DNA of 64,000 nt from SZUA-229 sp964531165 (GTDB taxonomy: Bacteria > Pseudomonadota > Gammaproteobacteria > SZUA-229), in assembly GCA_964531165.1 (NCBI GenBank), contig CAZHEA010000007.1, forward strand, positions 14,129-78,128, read 5' to 3'. Each line of letters opens with the position of its first letter. Within the stretch, counting starts at the first letter, position 1. Shown piece after piece: positions 34,928 to 43,992 of the stretch. Below the pieces are notes generated by a model. The model had not been told where the DNA came from. It saw only the letters and a program-made list of their open reading frames with translations, and made no database searches. A program made the translations under genes and the position numbers.

Positions 34928-35947
34928 ATGCGCAATAATTCACTTTTCAGTACACCATTTAAAACAGGCCTGTATGGCTTGCTGGTCTTTTGTCTGTTGC
35001 TTTCGTTTAGTGCTGGCGCAGCTAGATTTAATGCGCAAAAACGTTACTTATATATTCAGCCCGGTCAGAGTGTTTTTAGTATTGTTAAGGTTTTATATCC
35101 GAATCAACAGGAGCAGTGGTCACAAATAGTAAAAAAAGTGGTTAAAATTAATCCGCATGCATTTGAAAATGGAAATGCAATAAAAATCAGAGCCGGTCAA
35201 CGTATTGAGTTGCCGGCTATTCGCACAAAGGCTAAACCAGCCGTAGCTTATAAACCCGTGGTGGTTAAAGCCGTTGCTGTCGGACAGGTTATTAAACGTC
35301 GTGGAAAAACCTTTACGATAGCTGAAAAAGACAAGATTAAGCGTGTGAAGAGAAATCTCGATGTCGGCAGTGAAATTTATGTTGGTGATCGGGTGTTTAC
35401 TGGTGTGAATGGTTTCATTCGTTTGAACATGGTTGATAATGCGAAAATAGATTTGCGTTGTAATAGTGAAATGTTAATTGAAGATTATCAGCTTTTACGG
35501 GGCGGCAACCGGAGTGTGATTCATTTAATTAAAGGCAGTGTGAAGAAAATTACCGGCACTATTGGTAAAATGGCCGACGATATTTACGAGATGCACACGC
35601 CGTTAGCCACCGTTGGTGTGCGTGGCACAGAATATGCGATTCGTGTGCTGCAGCAGCATGGTTGTGACGGTAGTCTGGATGTAAATAGTAAAGGGCTTTT
35701 TGTTAAAGTTAATCGTGGCGCCATTGATGTGAAAACTAAAAAAGAAAAACGTGAAGTTAAGCAGGGAGAAGCGGCTCATCTCGCCGATGATAAAAGTAAA
35801 ATTATCAGTATAAAAATACAGGACGGAGTGTTTGATAAGGTTCGTCCGCAAGAAAAGAAAAGTGGATTATTCGGTTCGATTTTATGGCTGATTTTATGGC
35901 TACCGGTTATTGTTTCAATGAGAAGAATTTTCAGAAATGCAGGATGA
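34928..35947 (+). CDS. LysM-like plus FecR-domain exported membrane protein
   Basis: 339 residues from ATG 34928, or 347 from GTG 34904; neither has a good ribosome site. A signal anchor (LYGLLVFCLLLSFSAGA) is followed by a LysM/FimV-like module (YLYIQPGQSVFSIVKVLYPN), then by a FecR domain at about 130-290: VGSEIYVGDRVFTGVNGF, LIKGSVKKITGTIG, MHTPLATVGVRGTEYAI. A C-terminal hydrophobic helix (SILWLILWLPVIVSM) ends it. Stand-alone FecR proteins like this bind or scaffold in the periplasm and are not the TonB-sigma regulators. The start of hslR overlaps its end by 11 bp. Confidence 0.75.
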   Translation: MRNNSLFSTPFKTGLYGLLVFCLLLSFSAGAARFNAQKRYLYIQPGQSVFSIVKVLYPNQQEQWSQIVKKVVKINPHAFENGNAIKIRAGQRIELPAIRTKAKPAVAYKPVVVKAVAVGQVIKRRGKTFTIAEKDKIKRVKRNLDVGSEIYVGDRVFTGVNGFIRLNMVDNAKIDLRCNSEMLIEDYQLLRGGNRSVIHLIKGSVKKITGTIGKMADDIYEMHTPLATVGVRGTEYAIRVLQQHGCDGSLDVNSKGLFVKVNRGAIDVKTKKEKREVKQGEAAHLADDKSKIISIKIQDGVFDKVRPQEKKSGLFGSILWLILWLPVIVSMRRIFRNAG

Positions 35948-36329
35948 TGATCAGCAAAGGCTGGATAAGTGGTTGTGGGCCGCACGATTTTTTAAAACCC
36001 GACCGCTGGCTGCGCAAGCGATTAGTGGCGGCAAAGTACACTTAAATGGTGAGCGGGTTAAACCATCAAGAAATGTAAAGCCGGGTGATCAGTTGCAAAT
36101 TACCCGCGGGCAGTTTGAGTTTAAATTAACCATTGTCGGCTTAAATAAAAACCGGCGTCCAGCGGTGGAGGCGCAGGCATTATATTTAGAGGATGAAACA
36201 AGTGTAGAAAAACGCAAACAGCTTGCCCAGTCACTAAAAATTCTGAATGCCAATATGCCGCATAGTGAAAAACGCCCAAGTAAAAAACAGCGGCGTCAGA
36301 TTGTTAAGCTTAAGCGGGTTGAGGGATAG
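35937..36329 (+). CDS. hslR: Heat-shock protein 15, S4-domain RNA-binding protein
   Basis: 130 residues. The S4 domain RLDKWLWAARFFKTRPLAA, GGKVHLNGERVKPSRNVKPG is complete, and the tail is basic (KRPSKKQRRQIVKLKRV). Hsp15 binds free 50S subunits carrying a nascent chain after stalled translation. The start overlaps the FecR-type gene by 11 bp, so translation is likely coupled, although the two functions have no obvious link. Confidence 0.92.
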   Translation: MQDDDQQRLDKWLWAARFFKTRPLAAQAISGGKVHLNGERVKPSRNVKPGDQLQITRGQFEFKLTIVGLNKNRRPAVEAQALYLEDETSVEKRKQLAQSLKILNANMPHSEKRPSKKQRRQIVKLKRVEG

Positions 36330-36339
36330 TCGCGAAGCA

Positions 36340-36475
36340 AATCCCCCTCAGTCCCGCTTTTACTAAGGGGGAGGCAATGCTTAAAAGTCCCTCTTTAGCA
36401 AAGAGGGGTTGGGGAGATTTGTGGGGTCGAAGTAAATCTCCCTTTTTAAAGGGAGAAGTCCTGCCGATGGTTAAC
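36340..36475. repeat. Cluster of three CCTCT-family repeats
   Basis: Between hslR and apbE: a reversed copy (AAATCCCCCTCAG...CTAAGGGGGAG), a forward copy (CCCTCTTTAGCAAAGAGGGG and GGGGAGATTTG), and another reversed half (AAATCTCCCTTTTTAAAGGG). The hairpins also lie between two convergent stops and could terminate both. Confidence 0.6.
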
Positions 36476-36483
36476 TAAGTTAA

Positions 36484-37374
36484 TCAGGGAATACACCAGA
36501 ACTTAACATCCTGGGCTTGTAGAAACTCGACTGCACCGTCACCCTGTAACATGGCAAAGGTTGATAGCATTCCGGCTTCCAGGCAGGTGTTGGCGATTAC
36601 GCTGACTGAGCGAGGTGCATCCGGTACCGGGTAGCCGGTTTGTGGGTCAAGTATATGGCTGTATCTCACGCCATCTTTTAGCAGGTAACGCCTGGCATCT
36701 CCTGATGTGGCAAGGCCACCCTGAAATAATGTGATGTGTCCGGCAGAATTCTCACCGGTGTGTTCCGGGTCGTCGACACCGATGACCCAGGGGGTGCCGC
36801 TTTTACGGGGTTTCGGGCAGGTAATGTCGCCACCAAAATTAACCAGAAAACTTTCGTTGGTATGTTGCTTTAAAATGTTGCCAGTTGAGTCGACTGCGTA
36901 TTCTTTGCCAATACCGCCCAGATCAATTTCCATGTCCTGCGGTAAGTGAATCGATGGTTTGTTCCAGCTGACTTTATTCCAGCCGATTAGAGGTTTTATT
37001 TTCTCAACCTGCTGCGAGTCGGGAATGTTGTTGCTGCCATCAAACTTCCAGATTTTACGTAAAACACCGGAAGTGATATCAAATTTTCCGTCACTTAAAT
37101 CATAGCACTGGTTAGCAAAATCGAGCATCAGTGCGGTTTCATCATCGACCTGTATTTCAGTTCCGTTTGAATGATTGATTTTAAAAATAATATTATCTTC
37201 GCGATAACGACTGAATTTTTTTTCAATGCGCTTTGCTTCTTTATAAGCAAGACTGGTGATGTGATTAATGAGTACGGGGTCAGGAGACTCCAGTAATATT
37301 TCACAGGGGCAGGCCATCGCAGAGAAGCGGCCGATACTGTAGTCTTTTTTAATTTCAGTGGTTATATCAGGCAC
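36484..37374 (-). CDS. apbE: FAD:protein FMN transferase
   Basis: 296 residues from a GTG at 37374; an ATG at residue 19 (MACPCEILLES) is an alternative. ApbE transfers FMN from FAD to Ser/Thr of flavoproteins such as Nqr/Rnf subunits and exported FMN_bind proteins. Motifs: DITSGVLRKIWKF, DLGGIGKEYAVD (FAD site), VNFGGDI, GLATSGDARRY and HILDPQTGYP (metal site). There is no lipoprotein signal, unlike many ApbE proteins, so it may act in the cytosol or be exported another way. One possible client, the FMN_bind protein at 1-347, is far away. It is 117 bp after the thioredoxin gene in the same direction. Confidence 0.9.
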   Translation of the reverse strand: MPDITTEIKKDYSIGRFSAMACPCEILLESPDPVLINHITSLAYKEAKRIEKKFSRYREDNIIFKINHSNGTEIQVDDETALMLDFANQCYDLSDGKFDITSGVLRKIWKFDGSNNIPDSQQVEKIKPLIGWNKVSWNKPSIHLPQDMEIDLGGIGKEYAVDSTGNILKQHTNESFLVNFGGDITCPKPRKSGTPWVIGVDDPEHTGENSAGHITLFQGGLATSGDARRYLLKDGVRYSHILDPQTGYPVPDAPRSVSVIANTCLEAGMLSTFAMLQGDGAVEFLQAQDVKFWCIP

Positions 37375-37427
37375 AAATTTTCATTCAGAGTATAAAAGTT
37401 AATCCGCAAACGGCTAACTATAATATC

Positions 37428-37475
37428 GCGAATCAGCACAAAGTAGCAATTACCTACGTGATTTGTGCTGATCGC
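37428..37475. terminator. Hairpin between the thioredoxin-like gene and apbE
   Basis: ATCAGCACAAA pairs perfectly with TTTGTGCTGAT, extended by GCG/CGC past a one-base bulge; 19-base loop, no T tract. It may be a weak terminator or an operator; undecided. Confidence 0.35.
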
Positions 37476-37491
37476 TATATGAGCAGAATGT

Positions 37492-37983
37492 CTATTTTTT
37501 ATTCAGTGTTTTAACAATCATTTTTTCAAGATCGGCCGTCTGGTTTTTCTTGAAGCCTTTATGCACTTTAACTAAATTGCCCCGGCGATCAATCAGGTAG
37601 GATGTCGGCATTACTTTTAATTGATATAAATTAGGTGTTTTACCTTCCTCATCATAAGCAATGGTAAAGGTTGCCGGATGTTTCTTTAAAAAAGATTTAG
37701 CCGCAGAGCGATCGCTATCCAAGTTAATCGCAATAATTTTGAAGCCTTTCTTACCGTAGCGGGCTTCCATATCGTTCATAAATGAAAATGATTTCTGACA
37801 GGGTTTGCACCATGAAGCCCAGAAATCTACATAAACAACTTTGTTTCTATAATCGGATAGCTTAACTTTTCCATTATCACCGTCGAGTGTAAATGCCGGG
37901 GCTTTTTGTGCAAAAGCGGGTGATGATAAAGCAATGAGTAACAGGGTAATAAGGCTAATAAGTTTTTGAGTCGACGTGAGCAC
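37492..37983 (-). CDS. TlpA/ResA-type thioredoxin-like protein
   Basis: 163 residues with a signal peptide (LITLLLIALSSPAFA), so periplasmic. The redox site is WASWCKPCQK (CxxC) followed by the TlpA-type fold: YVDFWASW, FKIIAINLDSD, VMPTSYLIDRRGNLV with the cis-Pro after Met. These proteins reduce specific disulfides, for example in cytochrome c assembly or copper delivery. No cytochrome genes are adjacent. It precedes apbE on the same strand. Confidence 0.88.
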   Translation of the reverse strand: MLTSTQKLISLITLLLIALSSPAFAQKAPAFTLDGDNGKVKLSDYRNKVVYVDFWASWCKPCQKSFSFMNDMEARYGKKGFKIIAINLDSDRSAAKSFLKKHPATFTIAYDEEGKTPNLYQLKVMPTSYLIDRRGNLVKVHKGFKKNQTADLEKMIVKTLNKK

Positions 37984-38467
37984 GAATGATTCTCCATAAT
38001 AAGGTCACAAAAGGCAAAGCAGTTTTTACTGCAGTTTTGATATTTTAGTTTAGTTTTTCTTAAGGTTTCATTAAATGATGCAATTAACTAAATTACAACC
38101 GATGGTCGGGAAAATGTGATGCTTTCCTCAATTATTGCTGCTGGCGTTCTATGCAAATTAAATTTTAGTTTCATAAAGTTGATTAATTTATAGTCAATTT
38201 TTGATTTTATATAAAATTGTAGCAGATATGGTGCAGTTACTTGTAGATGTAAATTTCTAATGCAAATGCTTAATTTACGCTATGTTTAGGAATACGCTAT
38301 AAGAATCAATAATATAGATATATCTGTTTTGGGTAAAAATTGGCTTTTTATTAAAAATCTGTTAGATTTCGCTGATCCTGTAATATTATAGTGCAACTGT
38401 ATTTTAATGGTGCGGCCAGCGCTGTGATTTGGTGCGTTGAATAAGTAAATAAAAATAAGGCGAAACG
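37984..38467. other. 484-bp AT-rich region upstream of glnK
   Basis: Shared upstream region of the divergent thioredoxin-like gene and glnK. AT-rich, no ORF or repeat. One weak sigma-54-like GG-N10-GC arrangement lies at 38408-38424. I see no riboswitch. Confidence 0.5.
38408..38424 (+). promoter_or_regulatory. Weak sigma-54-type promoter candidate for glnK-amtB
   Basis: TGGTGCGGCCAGCGCTG has the invariant GG and GC with ten bases between, but the rest fits the consensus (TGGCAC-N5-TTGCW) poorly. It is 45-60 bp before the glnK start. glnK-amtB is commonly NtrC/sigma-54 driven, which makes it worth noting. Confidence 0.25.
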
Positions 38468-38806
38468 ATGAAAATGGTAACAGCGATTATTAAGCCATTT
38501 AAGCTGGATGAAGTGCGTGAATCATTGGCTCAAATAGGTGTTCAGGGGATAACCGTTACCGAAGTTAAGGGCTTCGGGCGGCAAAAGGGGCATACCGAAT
38601 TATATCGTGGTGCTGAATATGTCGTGGATTTTCTACCGAAGGTGAAGGTGGATATCGCGGTGAAGGTAGATATGGTTGATCAGGTGATTAATGCGATCAG
38701 AGAAGCGGCGAATACCGGCAAAATTGGTGATGGCAAAATTTTTGTGTCTGAGCTGGAGCAGGTGATTCGAATAAGAACCGGAGAGTCGGGTCAGGAAGCG
38801 CTGTAG
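38468..38806 (+). CDS. glnK: Nitrogen regulatory PII protein GlnK
   Basis: 112 residues, the exact PII length. It senses 2-oxoglutarate and ATP/ADP and blocks AmtB. The T-loop GHTELYRGAEYVVDF contains the uridylylation Tyr51; the B-loop NTGKIGDGKIFV and the C-loop region with RIRTGE are intact. Named glnK rather than glnB because amtB follows 64 bp downstream, the conserved pair. Confidence 0.95.
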   Translation: MKMVTAIIKPFKLDEVRESLAQIGVQGITVTEVKGFGRQKGHTELYRGAEYVVDFLPKVKVDIAVKVDMVDQVINAIREAANTGKIGDGKIFVSELEQVIRIRTGESGQEAL

Positions 38807-38870
38807 TGTTGTGGCTGACGACATGTTGGCTGGTAAACCGATTATGTAATTGTTTGGGGTTAATTAAAAA

Positions 38871-40169
38871 ATGAAAAGAATGTTCTCACGCCTGATGGCA
38901 GCTGGCTTGCTGGTGTTATTACCGTTAACCGCCTCTGCACAAGATGCGATAAATGGTGCGGATACTGGTTGGATAATGGCGTCCACTGCACTGGTTTTAT
39001 TTATGACACTTCCCGGTTTAGCGCTGTTTTACGGCGGCCTGGTGCGCTCACGTAATGTGCTATCGATATTGATGCAATGTTTTGCTATTGCCGGTGTCTC
39101 CTCCATTCTCTGGTTAACATTTGGTTATAGTCTGGCGTTTGGCGAGGGTAATAACTGGATCGGTGATTTTAGTAAGGTAATGATGTCCGGTATTGGCAGG
39201 GATACGGTTTCCGGCACGATTCCTGAGTCTCTGTTCATGATGTTTCAAATGACCTTTGCCATTATTACCCCGGCATTGATTATTGGTGCCTTTGCAGAGC
39301 GTATGAAATTTTCCGCAATGCTACTGTTCAGTGCAATTTGGCTGATGCTGGTATATGTACCGGTTACCCACTGGGTGTGGGGCGGCGGCTGGCTGGCAGA
39401 TATGGGCCTGTATGATTTTGCCGGTGGTACGGTCGTGCATATCACTGCCGGAGTAGCGGCGCTGGTGTCGGCTATGGTGCTGGGGCCGCGTCGAGGTTTT
39501 CCGCAAAAAACCATGATGCCACATAATATGACCATGACCATTGCCGGTGCCGGCATGCTGTGGGTAGGCTGGTTTGGCTTTAATGGTGGTAGCGCATTGG
39601 CGGCTGATGGTAATGCCGCAATGGCAATACTGGTAACGCATATCTCTGCTGCCACCGGTGCCATGACCTGGATGGCAATTGAATGGTTCCGCTATGGCAA
39701 GCCCAGTGCGCTGGGTGTAGTCACCGGTATGGTGGCGGGTTTAGGTACAATTACACCGGCATCAGGCTTTGTTGGGCCCGGTGGTGCGCTAATTATTGGC
39801 TTACTGGCCGGTGGTGTATGCTTCACCGCAACTCAATACATAAAACGGGTATTGAAAATTGATGATTCACTGGACGTATTCCCAGTGCATGGTGTCGGCG
39901 GTATTTTAGGTACGTTACTGGCAGGTGTGTTTTCGGCAACCAGCCTGGGCGTATTTAGCGGCTATGGCTTTGCCGATGGTATTAGCAGCATGGCGGGGCA
40001 ACTTAAAGTGCAGATGATTGGTGTGGTTGCGACAGTGGTTTTTACTGCGGTGGTGACCTGGATTATCTTAAAAGTGGTAGATGCTCTTATCGGTCTGAGA
40101 GTGACTGAAGAAGAGGAAATTGAAGGTCTGGATATCGTGTTACACGAAGAGCGTGGTTATGACCTTTAG
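38871..40169 (+). CDS. amtB: Ammonium transporter AmtB
   Basis: 432 residues with a cleavable signal (LLVLLPLTASA) and 11 membrane helices. The pore residues are visible: FQMTFAIITPALIIGAFAER (outer gate Phe), VTHWVWGGGW (first pore His) and VFPVHGVGGILGTLLAG (second pore His). It conducts ammonium/ammonia; GlnK plugs it when nitrogen is ample. The C-terminal tail (LRVTEEEEIEGLDIVLHEER) is the GlnK-responsive segment. A terminator follows. Confidence 0.97.
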   Translation: MKRMFSRLMAAGLLVLLPLTASAQDAINGADTGWIMASTALVLFMTLPGLALFYGGLVRSRNVLSILMQCFAIAGVSSILWLTFGYSLAFGEGNNWIGDFSKVMMSGIGRDTVSGTIPESLFMMFQMTFAIITPALIIGAFAERMKFSAMLLFSAIWLMLVYVPVTHWVWGGGWLADMGLYDFAGGTVVHITAGVAALVSAMVLGPRRGFPQKTMMPHNMTMTIAGAGMLWVGWFGFNGGSALAADGNAAMAILVTHISAATGAMTWMAIEWFRYGKPSALGVVTGMVAGLGTITPASGFVGPGGALIIGLLAGGVCFTATQYIKRVLKIDDSLDVFPVHGVGGILGTLLAGVFSATSLGVFSGYGFADGISSMAGQLKVQMIGVVATVVFTAVVTWIILKVVDALIGLRVTEEEEIEGLDIVLHEERGYDL

Positions 40170-40198
40170 TTTATAGTGTTAGCCTTTGGTGATTGGCT

Positions 40199-40234
40199 AA
40201 AAGCAGTTCTCGTTGTTGGGAGCTGCTTTTTTTA
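40199..40234 (+). terminator. Terminator of glnK-amtB
   Basis: AAAAGCAGTTCTC pairs, with G-U pairs, with GGGAGCTGCTTTT around GTTGTTG, and T7 follows, 30 bp after the amtB stop. Confidence 0.8.
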
Positions 40235-40367
40235 ATTGCGTATCTAATTCATGTGGATGGAAGGCGTTCCGGTGTCACCATACTTTATCGCTGAGGTCGT
40301 TAGCAAAGAGCAGCGAATGGTGACTTTCTATGTTAATATTGTTAAAAATAATTTTAATTAAAAAACA

Positions 40368-41672
40368 GTGACTATCTCTCAAGCAAACACCCAGCCAACC
40401 ATTATTCCCCGGTCCGAGCACTCGATCTCCCGAGATAATATCGACGATACTGCATTGCGGGTTTTATATCGTCTGCATAAGGCCGGTTTTCGTGCCATGC
40501 TGGTGGGTGGTGGCGTGCGCGATTTACTGTTAGGACATGCCCCCAAAGATTTTGATATTGCCACCGATGCGCATCCCGAACAGGTCAAAAAGTTATTCAG
40601 TAATAGTCGCCTAATTGGTCGGCGCTTTCGTCTGGCGCATGTGTTTTTTGGTCGTGAAATTATAGAGGTCGCAACTTTCAGAGCGTCACAGACTGATGAG
40701 CATCACAACGATGATGACTCAGATCGAGCTCATGATACCAGCGGGCGAATTTTACGCGATAATGTTTACGGTCAGTTAGACGATGATGTGTGGCGTCGTG
40801 ACTTTACCGTTAATGCGTTGTATTACGACATTGCGGATTTTTCGATTGTTGATTACACCAACGCCATGGATGATGTTAAGAGCAAAGTCATGCGTTTGAT
40901 TGGTGATCCGCAAACCCGCTATCGCGAAGATCCGGTGCGTATGCTACGGGCTATTCGTTTTGCCGCAAAACTGGGATTTACGATACATCCTGATTCAGAG
41001 CAGCCTATTTATGAACTCGGGCATTTACTCGCCGATATTCCACCGGCACGTTTATACGAAGAAGTTTTAAAGTTGTTTCACTCGGGGCAGGGTGTGCTGA
41101 CTCTGCAGTTATTGCGTAAGTATGATTTATTGCAATACTTATTTAAAGCGGCGGACGACACCCTCAAACAGGGCAGTGAAACCTTTGAAGCATTTATTCA
41201 TCTGGCACTGGAAAGCACCGATAAACGAATTAATCAGGACAAACCGGTAACCCCTGCATTTTTATTTGCAGCGATGTTGTGGGGCGTTGTTGATAACTTT
41301 TTTGAAGAGTTTAAGCGCGATGGAGAGCCAGTGTCGATTGCCATGCAAAATGCCAGTTCGTTAGCATTGTCACAGCAAATTCGTAGCATATCTATTCCCA
41401 AGCGCTTTAGTATGGTAGTGCGGGATATCTGGCACATGCAGCACCGCTTTCAGTTTCGCCATGGCCGTCGTGCCAAATCATTATTGATGCACAAAAAATT
41501 TCGGGCGGCGTATGATTTTATGTGCATTCGAAGCCAGGCGGGTGAAGTCAATGATGATAGTTGTGAATGGTGGACGCGAATCCAGACACTGGGGCCGCAG
41601 GAGCAGGAAATTTTATTAAAGCCGGCTAAAGCCAAACCTAAAAAAAAGAAAAACACCCCGAAACAAACATGA
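40368..41672 (+). CDS. pcnB: Poly(A) polymerase PcnB
   Basis: 434 residues from GTG 40368. Class II nucleotidyltransferase: LVGGGVRDLLLGHAPKDFDIATDA holds the GG and DxD catalytic motifs, and RRDFTVNALYYD is the second signature. A C-terminal basic tail (KAKPKKKKNTP) binds RNA. It adds poly(A) tails that promote RNA decay. CCA-adding enzyme is the nearest alternative, but the length, RRxRxxxxR-like C-part and folK neighbour support PcnB. The stop overlaps the folK start (ATGA). Confidence 0.92.
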   Translation: MTISQANTQPTIIPRSEHSISRDNIDDTALRVLYRLHKAGFRAMLVGGGVRDLLLGHAPKDFDIATDAHPEQVKKLFSNSRLIGRRFRLAHVFFGREIIEVATFRASQTDEHHNDDDSDRAHDTSGRILRDNVYGQLDDDVWRRDFTVNALYYDIADFSIVDYTNAMDDVKSKVMRLIGDPQTRYREDPVRMLRAIRFAAKLGFTIHPDSEQPIYELGHLLADIPPARLYEEVLKLFHSGQGVLTLQLLRKYDLLQYLFKAADDTLKQGSETFEAFIHLALESTDKRINQDKPVTPAFLFAAMLWGVVDNFFEEFKRDGEPVSIAMQNASSLALSQQIRSISIPKRFSMVVRDIWHMQHRFQFRHGRRAKSLLMHKKFRAAYDFMCIRSQAGEVNDDSCEWWTRIQTLGPQEQEILLKPAKAKPKKKKNTPKQT

Positions 41673-42187
41673 ATGCCGGCTTAATCGTCGATTGCTATAT
41701 TGGTCTGGGTAGTAATCAGGCTGAGCCTCTACAGCAGCTTAATATGGCCCGGGAAAAAATTGCGGCACTTCGCGCAACCCGTTTGCTGCAAAGCTCATCT
41801 ATTTATCAGAGCGAAGCGTTTACACTGGATGATGAGCCGCAAAACGATTATTTAAATGCGGTACTGAAAGTTCAGACGCAACTTAGCGCCATACAACTGT
41901 TGGATGCTCTGCAGCAACTTGAAAATGAGCAGGGCAGGATACGTGAAAAACGCTGGGGTGCGCGCACACTGGATCTGGATATATTGCTATACGGCGATCA
42001 GAAAATTAATGTTCCGCGTTTAACGGTTCCACATATTGAAATGCAGAATAGAAACTTTGTTTTATTGCCATTACAGGAAATTTCACCGCAGATAAAAATT
42101 TCCGGTAATGTAGCGATACAACAACTAATAGAAAATAATCGTAATCAGGTATTGCAGAAAGTGAAAGAGTTTAATGGAACAGCCTGA
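41669..42187 (+). CDS. folK: 2-amino-4-hydroxy-6-hydroxymethyldihydropteridine diphosphokinase
   Basis: 172 residues. Folate pathway pyrophosphokinase. YIGLGSNQAEPLQQL at the start, SSIYQSEAF, and the signature KRWGARTLDLDILLYG with its magnesium Asp pair, then VPHIEMQNRNFVLLPL. It overlaps pcnB by 4 bp and the next kinase by 14 bp, so all three are translationally coupled. Confidence 0.96.
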   Translation: MNAGLIVDCYIGLGSNQAEPLQQLNMAREKIAALRATRLLQSSSIYQSEAFTLDDEPQNDYLNAVLKVQTQLSAIQLLDALQQLENEQGRIREKRWGARTLDLDILLYGDQKINVPRLTVPHIEMQNRNFVLLPLQEISPQIKISGNVAIQQLIENNRNQVLQKVKEFNGTA

Positions 42188-42818
42188 ATTTATTGTAGTT
42201 GAAGGTCCAATTGGTGTGGGTAAGACTACCCTGGCAAAGAAACTCGCACAGAGTTTTGGTAGTGAGCTGTTATTGGAGGGTGCTGCAGAAAATCCGTTTA
42301 TGTCGCGCTTTTATGAAAATCCCAGGGCCGCTGCTCTGTCTACCCAATTGTTTTTTCTGTTACAACGTGCCAGACAAATGCAGGAAATACGCCAGGCGGA
42401 TATGTTTAATCCGGTGCGTATTGCAGATTTCCTAATGGAAAAAGATCGTCTGTTTGCGGAGTTAACTTTAGACGAAGATGAGTTAATACTATACGAACAG
42501 GTATATGATCAGTTAACTCTTGATGTGCCTGAACCAGATCTGGTGGTTTATTTACAGGCACCGGTCGAAGTGTTACTGGGAAGAATTGAAAATCGCGGCA
42601 TACAGTATGAGCGTTTAATTGAGGCGGCGTACCTGCAGCGGTTGTCAGATGCGTATGTAGAGTTTTTTTATCACTATACCGATGCGCCATTATTAATTGT
42701 AAACGCAGCGGATATTGATTTCGCCAATAATGAAAAAGATTATCAGCAATTACTGGGACGACTTAAGACAATGAAAAGTGGCCGGCATTATTATAATCCG
42801 CAGCCGGAATTAATTTAA
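42174..42818 (+). CDS. Deoxynucleoside kinase
   Basis: 214 residues. The P-loop is VEGPIGVGKTTLAKKLA, and the family motifs are NPFMSRFYENP (substrate site), DFLMEKDRLFA (the DRx-type catalytic region) and the lid RGIQYERLIEAAYLQRL. It phosphorylates deoxynucleosides (deoxyadenosine/deoxyguanosine type by resemblance); exact specificity cannot be read. In many gammaproteobacteria a kinase like this lies between folK and panB, as here. Confidence 0.88.
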   Translation: MEQPEFIVVEGPIGVGKTTLAKKLAQSFGSELLLEGAAENPFMSRFYENPRAAALSTQLFFLLQRARQMQEIRQADMFNPVRIADFLMEKDRLFAELTLDEDELILYEQVYDQLTLDVPEPDLVVYLQAPVEVLLGRIENRGIQYERLIEAAYLQRLSDAYVEFFYHYTDAPLLIVNAADIDFANNEKDYQQLLGRLKTMKSGRHYYNPQPELI

Positions 42819-42850
42819 AAAATTCTATTTATTAAAGTCATACTTAAGAG

Positions 42851-42886
42851 TCCTCTCTTAGAAAATGAGGGGCTGGGGGAGATTTA
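42851..42886. repeat. CCTCT/AGAGG palindromic repeat
   Basis: TCCTCTCTTAGAAAATGAGG then GGCTGGGGGAGATTTA. A near-consensus copy between the kinase and panB. Confidence 0.65.
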
Positions 42887-42932
42887 AAACCTGCCAGATT
42901 ATGATACTTTTTTATAGCATGAGCATATTCAA

Positions 42933-43751
42933 ATGAGTACACAACCTAAAAAATCAAACAAAGTCACTATCAATACATTGCGTGAAATGAAAGCTGGCAA
43001 TGAAAAAATTGCCTGTCTTACTGCTTATGATATGAGCTTTGCAAAGGTGCTGGATGATGCCGGTGCCGATATTGTTTTAGTTGGTGATTCACTGGGAATG
43101 GTTATTCAGGGCTTAAACTCCACAATACCTGTGACTATGGATGAAATGGTTTATCACGGAAAAATTGTATCCCGGGGCTTAAGCCGTGCATTATTGATTT
43201 TAGATATGCCATTTATGTCGGATGCTTCAACGCATCAGGCCGTTGAAAATGCCGGGCGCTTTATGAAAGAGTGTGGAGCCAATATGGTGAAGCTTGAAGG
43301 TGGCGCCGATCAAAAAGAGTTAGTTGAAACGCTCACGCGTTTAGGTATTCCGGTGTGTGCACACTTAGGTTTACAGCCGCAGCGGGTACATAAGCTTGGT
43401 GGTTATAAAGTGCAGGGACGTGATAGTGCAGTGGCGAAAAAGATGCTCAATGATGCAAAAGTTTTAGAGCAGGCAGGCGCTGATTTATTGTTGCTGGAGT
43501 GTGTGCCTGATGCGTTGGCTAAGAAAATAACCGGTCAGGTAAGTATTCCGGTGATTGGAATTGGTGCGGGTAGAAATACTGACGGGCAAATTTTAGTGCT
43601 GTATGACATACTTGGAATTTCAGCTGGTCATGTGCCAAAATTTTCTAAAAATTATATGCAGCAAACAGACTCAATTCAGCACGCTATAAAGTTATATATA
43701 GAAGAAGTGAAGTCGGTAGCCTTTCCTGCGGATGAGCATACGTTTAACTAA
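42933..43751 (+). CDS. panB: Ketopantoate hydroxymethyltransferase
   Basis: 272 residues. First step of pantothenate synthesis from 2-oxoisovalerate and methylene-THF. ITCLTAYDMSFAKVLDDAG-like start, LVGDSLGMVIQGLNST, MPFMSDAS, VKLEGGADQ and the signature LGLQPQRVHKLGGYKVQGRD, GIGAGRNTDGQILVLYD. Full length. A 240-bp gap with a repeat separates it from panC. Confidence 0.97.
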   Translation: MSTQPKKSNKVTINTLREMKAGNEKIACLTAYDMSFAKVLDDAGADIVLVGDSLGMVIQGLNSTIPVTMDEMVYHGKIVSRGLSRALLILDMPFMSDASTHQAVENAGRFMKECGANMVKLEGGADQKELVETLTRLGIPVCAHLGLQPQRVHKLGGYKVQGRDSAVAKKMLNDAKVLEQAGADLLLLECVPDALAKKITGQVSIPVIGIGAGRNTDGQILVLYDILGISAGHVPKFSKNYMQQTDSIQHAIKLYIEEVKSVAFPADEHTFN

Positions 43752-43817
43752 CCGGGCTCAGGGGTTACAAAGTTACTTATCGTGTTCGGTTTATGTCGTT
43801 TTTGATGATGCTTATGC

Positions 43818-43903
43818 CGTCATCCCAGCATGCCTGTAGCGGGTCCAGTGACTTTATTAAACCTGAGACACTGGATTTCGGCTCAAAAGCATACAGTAAT
43901 GAC
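43818..43903. repeat. REP-like palindrome pair between panB and panC
   Basis: CGTCATCCCAGCATGCCTGT...GGGTCCAGTGACTTT followed by a reversed partner CACTGGATTTCGGCTC...GTAATGAC. Confidence 0.6.
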
Positions 43904-43992
43904 AGTTAAATTATTGGCTTTTGCTTTAAGTTATTGTGTACGACAAAATATTTAGTTTTCTCCAGAAGCACAATTTATTATAAATATCTAAT

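Noticed and set aside
38100..38460. Strong sigma-54/NtrC promoter upstream of glnK
   Set aside because: Only a weak GG-N10-GC match; no convincing GCAC-N7-GTGC type NtrC pair, so kept as a low-confidence site only.
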